A DNA stretch of 64,000 nt, taken from positions 124,001 to 188,000 of the forward strand of contig NZ_VLPS01000003.1 in assembly GCF_007570865.1 (NCBI RefSeq). The letters run 5' to 3'. Positions within the stretch are counted from its first letter, which is position 1. Each line of letters starts with the position of its first letter. The notes under the pieces were generated by a model. It worked only from the letters and a program-made list of their open reading frames with translations, was not told the DNA's origin and did no database searches. Positions 55,761 through 64,000 of the stretch are shown here, piece after piece. Source of the stretch: Atlantibacter subterraneus. GTDB lineage: Bacteria; Pseudomonadota; Gammaproteobacteria; Enterobacterales; Enterobacteriaceae. The translations under genes and the position numbers were made by a program.

Positions 55761-57998
55761 ATGCATCTGGTAACCTTGTATCATCGAAATAAAGACAAAT
55801 GGTGGTGTTTGCCACTGTTTCTCCCCTTGCTTTTACTCCCCATTACCCGACTAGCGAATACCCATGCGCAGATAGGTGAGGGCACGGTGGTTCTCTATTT
55901 TTTGCCGCTGGCTCTGATGATTAACCTGATGCTTTTTTTTGGCTGGGCGGCGTTGCCCGGATTGATCCTGGCGATTTTGATTAACTATCGTCATAACGTC
56001 GGCGCGCTGGATCTGTCTGTCACCACCATCCACTTTTTACTCTCGACGATCGTCAGCTGGGGCGGATACCGAATTTTTGAGACGCGCCGTTTCGCCATCT
56101 CCTATGGTCCTGGTAATGTGAATATTCAGCGCCTGTTCTGGCTGGTGTTCTGCAATGCCTCAATATTTATGATGTTCTATCAGTTCGCCAGTTTTTTCGG
56201 CCTTTATGATACGACGGCCAATCTGGTAGGCGAAAATCCCTTCAATATTCGCGCTCTCGTGAATTATCAGGGCGTATTAGTAGGGTGTCTGACAGGCGCA
56301 CCGCTATGCTATCTGGCTATCCGGACTATTCGCCATCCGCGCTATCTACGCGCCTGGTATTCGCAAATGAAGCGTCAGTGCGATGCGCGGGTTAAACGAA
56401 CGGAAGTGATCGTTTGGTTTAGCGTGACGTTGGGGTTGGTTTTATTACTGCTGTCTGCGCCCGAAAAAGAAAACAATTCAATATTCGCCACCAGCTATAC
56501 GCTTTCCCTGTTGTTGCCGGTCATGCTGTGGGGGGCAATTCGCTTCGGATATCTGTTTATTACCCTGGTCTGGAGCCTGGTATTGCTGCTGCTATGCCGG
56601 TATTACGAACGTTACTTACCCACCTCTCCAGGGTATGAGCTGCAAATTGTCATCAGCTCATCCTGCTATTTTGTCTACTCGCTAACGATTATGATGATGG
56701 GCAAGGTCGCCACCTGGCAGCGCAATCTTCATAATCGTGGCCGGCGTCTGGCCTTTATCGACCCACTCGTCCATATGCCTAACCTGCGGGCGTTGAATCA
56801 CGATTTGGCTAACTATCCCTGGTCGATGCTGTGTTTTCTGCGGGTTCCGGAACTGGAATTATTAGGACGTCATTATGGCGTCAGCTTACGTATTCACTAC
56901 AAACAACAGCTCGCTGCCTGGCTCAGAGAAGTATTACATGAAGATGAGCTCACCTATCAGCTATCGGGGCATGACCTGGTTATTCGGTTGAGCACGCATA
57001 ATCATGAAGAGCGTATCGCTATCCTCCATGAAAAGGTTAATGCGTTTCGCCTGATATGGGATGGTTTACCAATCCAGCCGCAAGTGGGCATGAGTTACTG
57101 TTTCCTGCGTTCGCCGGTGAACCATTTACATATCCTGCTGGGTGAAATGAGCTCGATTGCCGATTTATCACTCTCCACCCATCATCCGGAAAGTCTGCAG
57201 CGACGGGGCGGAAGCCAGCTACAGCGGACGGTAAAAATCAAAGTTGAGATGATGAACCGGCTTCAGATGGCGCTGGACAACGATCGCTTTGCGCTAATGA
57301 TCCAGCGCGTAGACGGCGTACGGGGCGATTGCTATTACGAAGTGCTGCTGCGCATGTTGGATGAAAACGGCAACTTCTTTAAGCCTGGCGAATTCTTACC
57401 GGTAGCACATGAATTCGGCTTATCGTCGCGTATAGACCTGTGGGTACTGGAAAAAACGCTACGTTTTATTGATCAGCATCGTGCCGCGCTACCCGGTTTT
57501 CGCTTTGCCATTAACTTAACGCCATCATCGGTTTGCCGGGTGCCGTTTGCCGGCGAGGTTAAAACGATGCTGGCGAAATATCAGGTAGAGCCGTGGCAGC
57601 TAATTTTTGAAGTGACCGAAAGCCAGTCTCTGTCAAACATTGATCAGGTCAACCTGACGCTGAGCGCGTTACGCAATCTCGGCTGTCGTATCGCAATTGA
57701 TGATTTTGGCACCGGTTATGCCAGCTATGCCCGGTTTAAAAACGTTACCGCTGATATTTTAAAGATCGACGGCAGCTTTGTGCGGAACCTGCTTTCCAGC
57801 AGCATGGATTACCAGATTGTCGCGTCGATTTGTAATCTGGCGCGCATGAAAAACATGCAGGTAGTGGCGGAATATGTTGAGAGTGAAGAAATTCGCGATG
57901 CCCTGCTGACGCTCGGTATTGATTATCAGCAGGGATATTTGATTGGTAAACCGCAGCCTATCGACAGCCTGGTTAACGCGCAAACAGCCGTGAATTAG
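55761..57998 (+). CDS. pdeF: Cyclic-di-GMP phosphodiesterase PdeF (YfgF)
   Basis: This 745-residue (E. coli 747) membrane protein has an N-terminal MASE1-type sensor with about eight helices (residues 15-320), a degenerate GGDEF domain (about 340-475; [11 protein letters not shown] replaces GG(D/E)EF) and a C-terminal EAL domain (about 490-745). The EAL triplet reads YEVLL. The other catalytic residues are kept: [32 protein letters not shown] and AEYVESE. Phosphodiesterase activity is therefore likely. I chose the ATG at 55761 by similarity of KDKWW near the N-terminus. It converges on ppx, with the stop codons overlapping. Confidence 0.9.
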   Translation: MHLVTLYHRNKDKWWCLPLFLPLLLLPITRLANTHAQIGEGTVVLYFLPLALMINLMLFFGWAALPGLILAILINYRHNVGALDLSVTTIHFLLSTIVSWGGYRIFETRRFAISYGPGNVNIQRLFWLVFCNASIFMMFYQFASFFGLYDTTANLVGENPFNIRALVNYQGVLVGCLTGAPLCYLAIRTIRHPRYLRAWYSQMKRQCDARVKRTEVIVWFSVTLGLVLLLLSAPEKENNSIFATSYTLSLLLPVMLWGAIRFGYLFITLVWSLVLLLLCRYYERYLPTSPGYELQIVISSSCYFVYSLTIMMMGKVATWQRNLHNRGRRLAFIDPLVHMPNLRALNHDLANYPWSMLCFLRVPELELLGRHYGVSLRIHYKQQLAAWLREVLHEDELTYQLSGHDLVIRLSTHNHEERIAILHEKVNAFRLIWDGLPIQPQVGMSYCFLRSPVNHLHILLGEMSSIADLSLSTHHPESLQRRGGSQLQRTVKIKVEMMNRLQMALDNDRFALMIQRVDGVRGDCYYEVLLRMLDENGNFFKPGEFLPVAHEFGLSSRIDLWVLEKTLRFIDQHRAALPGFRFAINLTPSSVCRVPFAGEVKTMLAKYQVEPWQLIFEVTESQSLSNIDQVNLTLSALRNLGCRIAIDDFGTGYASYARFKNVTADILKIDGSFVRNLLSSSMDYQIVASICNLARMKNMQVVAEYVESEEIRDALLTLGIDYQQGYLIGKPQPIDSLVNAQTAVN

Positions 57999-59542
57999 CC
58001 GTTGGCCGCCGCGTCGGAGATCTGCTCCTCTTCAATCAGCAGTTTCCATCCGGTTACGGATTCCCAGTACTGCTGCTCGCGTTCCAGGTCCAGCAGCACC
58101 AGCGCGTTCTGGTTAAACCAGCCGCCAGGAAAGCGCAGCGTCCAGTGGTTGTCGTCGGTTTCCAGCACCAGGGTTGGCGGGGTGGTCGTCGACTGGCGCT
58201 GGTTATTCAGCAAGACGCCTAAGCGGAACAGTTGAATCAGCGGCAGATACTGCTTTTTCTTGAACAAGGCGAAGCGCGGCAGCTCGTCCAGTTTGATCGC
58301 TTTACGGTGATAGCGGACCAGGGTCGCCATCAGCATCTGCTGTTCCTGATTAAAGCCCGGCAAATCGCTATGCTGCAGAATATAGGCGGAGTGGCGATGT
58401 AGCCCGCTATGGTTGATGCTCAGTCCCACTTCATGCAGCAACGCCGCCCATTTCAGTAATGCCGAAAGCTGCGGGTCGGCAAGTTTAGGCTGCTGCGCCT
58501 GCCACTGATCGTACATTAGCGTGATGGTATCCAGCACCCGATGCGCCTGATCGCGATCGATATGATATTGGTTTGCCAGGCTCTGCGCAGTGCGGCTGCG
58601 AATATCCTGATGGCGGAAACGGCCTTCCATCTCATACAGTACGCCTTCGCGTAACGCCCCATCAGAGAGGCGCAGCTCGCGGATCCCCAACGCGTCAAAC
58701 ACGCCGCACAAAATCGCCAGCCCCGGCACAAAAACCGCCTTCCGCTCTTCCGACAGGCCCGGCAGGCTCAGGGCGTCAAAAGAGCGATGTTTTAACACCT
58801 CGGCGCACAGTAACTCCAGACGGTCCGGTGTAATCAAGCCATCTTTTTCGCCCATCTCCAGCAGCACTTCATGGGCTGCTTTGATCGTGCCGGAGGCGCC
58901 TAGCGCTACATTCCAGCCCTGAATGCGGAACTGCCAGGCGAGATTTTCCAGTTTCTGCACCGCCGTCATCCGCGCACGGCGGAAATTTTCCGGGCTGATA
59001 GCACCGCCGGGAAAGAACATCTGCGCGAAGCTCACGCAGCCCATACGGCGGCTCTCTACCAGCCTGGGTTCGAAATCTTCGCCGATCACCAGCTCCGTCG
59101 AGCCGCCGCCGATGTCGATCACCAGCTTGCGGCCTTTTTCCGGCTGAGTATGCTCCACGCCCATAAAAATCAGCCGCGCTTCTTCATTGCCGGAAATGAT
59201 CTCGATGGGGTAGGGGATAACCTCTTTGGCACGCTTAAGGAAATCTGGCGCGTTCTGCGCCTGGCGCAGCGTATGGGTCCCGACGATACAGACGTTTTCC
59301 GCAGAGAAACCCTGCAAACGCTCCGCGAACAGCGACAGACAGTTCAGGCCGCGTTCCATGGCCTCTTCGCTAAGGATATTGTTTTCATCCAGACCATCCG
59401 CCAGGTGGACGCGCTGTTTAAGCCGTCCGATGATTTGCATTGCGCCATCCACTACGCGGGCAATCACCATATGGAAGCTGTTGGAGCCAAGGTCGACCGC
59501 AGCGAACTCCTGCGGTCGGGGAGCGTTTTGAGTTATCGGCAT
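57995..59542 (-). CDS. ppx: Exopolyphosphatase
   Basis: This 515-residue (E. coli 513) enzyme removes terminal phosphates from polyphosphate and also hydrolyses pppGpp to ppGpp. Actin-like ATPase folds are seen as [17 protein letters not shown] and [16 protein letters not shown]; a C-terminal HD-like helical domain follows (about 310-515). It is the second gene of a ppk-ppx operon, 3 bp after ppk. Its stop codon overlaps that of the convergent pdeF, leaving no terminator between them. Confidence 0.96.
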   Translation of the reverse strand: MPITQNAPRPQEFAAVDLGSNSFHMVIARVVDGAMQIIGRLKQRVHLADGLDENNILSEEAMERGLNCLSLFAERLQGFSAENVCIVGTHTLRQAQNAPDFLKRAKEVIPYPIEIISGNEEARLIFMGVEHTQPEKGRKLVIDIGGGSTELVIGEDFEPRLVESRRMGCVSFAQMFFPGGAISPENFRRARMTAVQKLENLAWQFRIQGWNVALGASGTIKAAHEVLLEMGEKDGLITPDRLELLCAEVLKHRSFDALSLPGLSEERKAVFVPGLAILCGVFDALGIRELRLSDGALREGVLYEMEGRFRHQDIRSRTAQSLANQYHIDRDQAHRVLDTITLMYDQWQAQQPKLADPQLSALLKWAALLHEVGLSINHSGLHRHSAYILQHSDLPGFNQEQQMLMATLVRYHRKAIKLDELPRFALFKKKQYLPLIQLFRLGVLLNNQRQSTTTPPTLVLETDDNHWTLRFPGGWFNQNALVLLDLEREQQYWESVTGWKLLIEEEQISDAAANG

Positions 59543-59545
59543 AGA

Positions 59546-61606
59546 TTATTCTGGCTGTTCGAGTGATTTGATGTATTCGTAAATCGCTAACTGGCCGCGC
59601 AGTTTACGGCGGTTGCCGCGCGGAACATAGCGGTTACTGAGTTCTTTGTCGATATAGCGTGCTTTTACCGTATCGTTGAACAGCAAATCAAGGATATCGA
59701 GAATACGCTGTTTCAGCCGAGGGTCGAGCAGCGGCGTCGCCACCTCGATACGGTAATCGATATTACGGGTCATCCAGTCAGCGGAAGAGAGGAAGACTTT
59801 TTTATCGCCGCCGTTTTCAAACACGTAAACCCGGTCATGCTCCAGGAAACGATCGACGATGCTGATGACTTTAACGTTATCGCTGATGCCTTCCAACTGG
59901 GGGATCAGCGAGCACATGCCGCGGATCAGCAGGTTTACCGGCACGCCGGAGCTGGACGCCGCATACAGGCGATCCACCAGGCCCTTATCGACCAGGTTGT
60001 TCAGCTTCAGGGTGATACCGGAAGGCAGGCCGCTCTGGGCGTTGGCAATCTCTTTGTCGATCATTTCATACAGCAGGCGACGCGAGTTTTGCGGTGACAC
60101 CAGCAGATAATCGAACGTGACCGGACGATACGGGTTTTCGATAAAGTTAAACACCCGGCGCACTTCGTTAGTGATGCGCGCATCGGCGGTAAGCAACGAG
60201 TAATCGGTGTAAAGCCGGGCAGTTTTCTCGTTAAAGTTGCCGGTGCCGATATGGGCGTAACGCACCACGTCCTCGCCCTCTTTACGGGAGATCAGGAACA
60301 GTTTGGCGTGAATTTTCAGCCCCGGCGCAGAGAAGATAACGTGTACGCCCGCTTCAGTCAGGCGTTTCGCCCAGTGGATATTGGCTTCTTCGTCGAAACG
60401 CGCCTGTAGCTCCACCACCACGGTAACTTTTTTACCGTTATGCGCTGCGTGGATCATCGCGTCGATAATGCGTGAATCTTTGGCCACGCGATAAATATTG
60501 ATTTTTATCGCCAGCACGCTCGGGTCGAACGATGCCTGGCGCAGCAGTTCCAGCACGTGCTCAAAGGTGTGATACGGGTAATAAAGCAGCACGTCGCGCT
60601 CGCGAATGGCGTCGAAGCCGTTGCGGAATTTATCAAACCAGATATGGCGCAGGCGCGGCAGCGGTTTATTCACCAGATTGGCTTTGCCGACGTTCGGGAA
60701 GCTGATGAAGTCTTTGAAGTTGTGATAGCGGCCACCGGGCACAATAGAGTCATAGCGCGAAATCGATAACTTCTGGCGCAGCATCTCCACCATGGCGTCG
60801 GGCATATCGCGCTGGTACACAAAGCGCACCGGCTCTGCCGTCAGACGCTGTTTCAGGCTGGAAGACATCAGTTCCAGCAGGCTGGACTCCATCTCATGCA
60901 CCAGATCGTATTCGGCGTCGCGGGTCATCTTCATTGAATAGGCGTTGAGCGCATCGTAATCGAAGAAGCCTTTAAAAATATCGTCCAGGCAGAAGCGCAG
61001 AATGTTATCCAGCAGGATCATCGGCTTGCGGCGGCGTGGCGTTTCCGGCGGCAGGTTAACGAAGCGCGGCACTTTATCCGACGGGATTTCCAGCAGCGCA
61101 TAGCGTATTTCTTCGCCGCGAATGATTTCCACCGCCAGATAGGTGTAATCGTCTTTTAAAAACTGCACCAGGTCGGTATCGCGATACAGCAATATCGGCG
61201 TGATGTGCTGGCGCAAATAGTGTTTGAAATAGTGGCGCAGCCAGCCCTGCTGGTTTTGCGAAAGCTGACGTTCGTTGATCAGGAATATCTGGTTACGCGC
61301 CATCTCCAGCAGCAGATCGTTATACAGCCCATCAAATTCCTGATCGGCTTTAAGAACCCGCGACTGGATTTTGCCTAACAAATGACGCGAATGGGAGGTG
61401 ATGCCCTGTTCTTCGCTAATCAAAATGCGGCGCTTCAGTTCGGCGAAGCGAACCTTATAAAACTCATCAAGATTATTGGAATAGATCCCCAGAAAACGCA
61501 TCCGCTCGATCAGCGGGTTGCTTTTATCCGCAGCTTCCTGCAGTACACGCTCGTTGAATGACAGCCAACTGAGCTCTTTCTCGATGTAAAGTTTTTCCTG
61601 ACCCAT
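59546..61606 (-). CDS. ppk: Polyphosphate kinase
   Basis: This 686-residue membrane-associated enzyme polymerises the gamma phosphate of ATP into polyphosphate through a phosphohistidine. Two phospholipase-D-like domains carry the catalytic histidine in [14 protein letters not shown] and [13 protein letters not shown]-like [12 protein letters not shown]. The N-terminal domain begins [19 protein letters not shown] chose the ATG at 61606 to match E. coli; a GTG at 61618 would add four residues. Compared with E. coli it lacks two residues in WFDKFRNGF (AQ after the lysine). It is followed by ppx in one operon. Confidence 0.96.
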   Translation of the reverse strand: MGQEKLYIEKELSWLSFNERVLQEAADKSNPLIERMRFLGIYSNNLDEFYKVRFAELKRRILISEEQGITSHSRHLLGKIQSRVLKADQEFDGLYNDLLLEMARNQIFLINERQLSQNQQGWLRHYFKHYLRQHITPILLYRDTDLVQFLKDDYTYLAVEIIRGEEIRYALLEIPSDKVPRFVNLPPETPRRRKPMILLDNILRFCLDDIFKGFFDYDALNAYSMKMTRDAEYDLVHEMESSLLELMSSSLKQRLTAEPVRFVYQRDMPDAMVEMLRQKLSISRYDSIVPGGRYHNFKDFISFPNVGKANLVNKPLPRLRHIWFDKFRNGFDAIRERDVLLYYPYHTFEHVLELLRQASFDPSVLAIKINIYRVAKDSRIIDAMIHAAHNGKKVTVVVELQARFDEEANIHWAKRLTEAGVHVIFSAPGLKIHAKLFLISRKEGEDVVRYAHIGTGNFNEKTARLYTDYSLLTADARITNEVRRVFNFIENPYRPVTFDYLLVSPQNSRRLLYEMIDKEIANAQSGLPSGITLKLNNLVDKGLVDRLYAASSSGVPVNLLIRGMCSLIPQLEGISDNVKVISIVDRFLEHDRVYVFENGGDKKVFLSSADWMTRNIDYRIEVATPLLDPRLKQRILDILDLLFNDTVKARYIDKELSNRYVPRGNRRKLRGQLAIYEYIKSLEQPE

Positions 61607-61772
61607 GACTACTGACACTCCGGTTATCTCACTCGGGACGTGGAAAATCCGTCTCGATACTATTATGGCGAGCTAAGACCCGCGATGTCCAACGATGCCA
61701 CAAAAGTATGACAGCTACATGAGCGCGGCGGCGCTAAGTGGCTTTTTTACTTCATTTATTCGCTATAAACCC

Positions 61773-61806
61773 AAAAACAAAACAGGCCCGGTATTCACCA
61801 GGCCTG
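61773..61806 (-). terminator. purMN terminator
   Basis: On the minus strand CAGGCC and GGCCTG pair across a 12-base loop and are followed by TTTTGTTTTT. It lies 24 bp beyond the purN stop codon. Confidence 0.8.
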
Positions 61807-61829
61807 AATGTGGTCAACGCGTTCAGTCT

Positions 61830-62470
61830 TTACTCTTCGGACGCATAACCCTGAGCAGGCAGCGGTTTGCCGTCCAGCCAGGCCGCGTTGCCGTGCATGG
61901 TCAGGCGGCCTTCCATAAACCAACTGACCACCAGCGGATAAATAGCGTGTTCCTGAGCCTGCACCCGGGCCGTTACGTCATCTTCATCATCGCCTTCGAA
62001 CACCGGCACGGTTGCCTGTAAAATCACCGGTCCGCCGTCCAGCTCATCGGTGACAAAATGCACCGACGTGCCGTGCTCTTCGTCGCCGTTTTCCAGCACC
62101 TGACGATGCGTATGCAGGCCGGGGTATTTTGGCAGCAGGGAAGGGTGGATGTTGATCAGCCGTCCGCGATAGTGCGCCACGAACGCCGGGCTCAGAATGC
62201 GCATATAGCCTGCCAGCACCACCAGATCCGGGGCATAGGCATCAATTTCCAGCATTAACTCACGGTCGAATGCTTCGCGGCTGGCGAACTGGTCCGCCGT
62301 CAGCGCATGGGCGGGAATGCCCGCCTCCCTGGCGCGTTCAAGGCCGAACGCGTCGGCCTTGTTGCTGAATACCGCGCTAATGGTGCCGTTGATTTTCTTC
62401 TGTTGGCAGGCGTCGATAATAGCCTGCAGGTTGCTTCCGTTGCCGGAAATCAGCACCACAATGTGTTTCA

Positions 62471-62471
<1 letters not shown>
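61830..62471 (-). CDS. purN: Phosphoribosylglycinamide formyltransferase 1
   Basis: This 213-residue enzyme formylates GAR with 10-formyl-tetrahydrofolate in the third step of purine synthesis. Catalytic residues appear in INIHPSLLPKYPG and in DELDGGPV; SGNGSNLQA binds the phosphate. The start overlaps the purM stop by one base (TAATG), so translation is coupled. It uses one-carbon units that glyA, in this window, supplies. Confidence 0.97.
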
Positions 62472-63553
<1,082 letters not shown>

Positions 63554-63563
63554 CTAGCAGCGC

Positions 63564-63579
63564 AGGCAAACGTTTGCGA
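63564..63579. promoter_or_regulatory. PurR box of purMN
   Basis: AGGCAAACGTTTGCGA is a near-perfect 16-bp PurR palindrome 56 bp upstream of purM. It predicts repression of purMN when hypoxanthine or guanine is abundant. Confidence 0.88.
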
Positions 63580-63731
63580 GCCTCTTATTTAGCGCGTTTA
63601 AAATCTTATGGGTTAGACTGATTCCAGTTCAGTTGATCCCGATCATGACCATTAGATATGGCGCAGCGGCGAAAAAGCGGTATAATCCGGCGATTTTTTT
63701 TGTGGCTGCCACCTTTCTGGGGAGAAAGAGT

Positions 63732-64000
63732 ATGAAGATCGTGGAAGTGAAACACCCACTCGTCAAACACAAGCTCGGGCTGATGCGTGAAAATGATATT
63801 AGCACCAAGCGCTTTCGTGAACTGGCCTCGGAAGTGGGCAGCCTGCTGACCTATGAAGCGACGTCCGACCTCGAAACTGAAAAAGTGACCATTGAAGGCT
63901 GGAACGGCCCGGTCCAGGTCGAGCAAATCAAAGGCAAAAAAATTACCGTGGTGCCGATCCTGCGTGCCGGTCTGGGCATGATGGAAGGCGTGCTGGAGCA
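63732..64000 (+). CDS. upp: Uracil phosphoribosyltransferase (partial, cut by window end)
   Basis: Only the first 89 codons lie in the window. The product begins [20 protein letters not shown] and continues through [20 protein letters not shown], matching E. coli Upp, which makes UMP from uracil and PRPP for pyrimidine salvage. The ATG follows GGGGAGAAAGAGT. It is divergent from purM across 223 bp. The rest of the gene, with the PRPP loop, is beyond the edge. Confidence 0.96.
   Translation, partial: MKIVEVKHPLVKHKLGLMRENDISTKRFRELASEVGSLLTYEATSDLETEKVTIEGWNGPVQVEQIKGKKITVVPILRAGLGMMEGVLE

Overview
The window is chromosomal DNA from a member of the Enterobacteriaceae. Almost every gene is a close relative of an Escherichia coli K-12 gene and keeps its local order. 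Type-B ribosomal protein genes between pdeB and ylaC, and a DUF1007/NicO pair next to csiE, point to the Enterobacter/Klebsiella/Kosakonia/Citrobacter side rather than Escherichia. I cannot name the genus. Most genes are about 52-62% GC; a few AT-rich islands stand out. I saw no prophage, insertion sequence, CRISPR array, tRNA or rRNA.

Layout. (1) 1-14.7 kb matches the E. coli atl-ffs-ybaA-pdeB-ylaC-hha-tomB-acrB-acrA-acrR-mscK block: 4.5S RNA, c-di-GMP turnover, Zur-regulated spare ribosomal proteins, Hha/TomB, and the AcrAB pump with its repressor. Two small AT-rich genes of unknown function lie between ffs and ybaA, and maa is missing between ylaC and hha. (2) At about 14.7 kb, mscK runs directly into hmp, which in E. 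coli lies on the opposite replichore. This is a rearrangement junction. (3) 14.8-23.5 kb holds hmp/glyA, an unrecognised AT-rich gene pair where E. coli has hca and yph genes, an orphan hcaT, csiE, a DUF1007/NicO metal exporter pair and suhB. (4) 23.6-30.2 kb holds trmJ and the complete isc operon (iscRSUA-hscBA-fdx-iscX). (5) 30.2-40.7 kb holds pepB, sseB, sseA, the alpha-2-macroglobulin yfhM and pbpC. (6) 40.8-50.3 kb holds ndk, rlmN, a decayed pilW, rodZ, ispG, hisS, yfgM, bamB, der and yfgJ. (7) 50.3-64 kb holds xseA, guaBA, yfgG, pdeF, ppx, ppk, purMN and the start of upp.

Gene cooperation. Purine and one-carbon genes (glyA, guaBA, purMN) carry PurR-like boxes. IscR, NsrR, AcrR, Zur and FNR-like operators sit in front of their expected targets. 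rodZ, bamB, yfgM, pbpC and yfhM serve the cell envelope; ppk/ppx make and degrade polyphosphate; pdeB and pdeF lower c-di-GMP.

The least explained parts are the ribbon-helix-helix plus 72-residue pair (777-1243), the 170-residue plus 48-residue pair (17735-18350), the mscK/hmp junction, and the pilW remnant (42642-43020).
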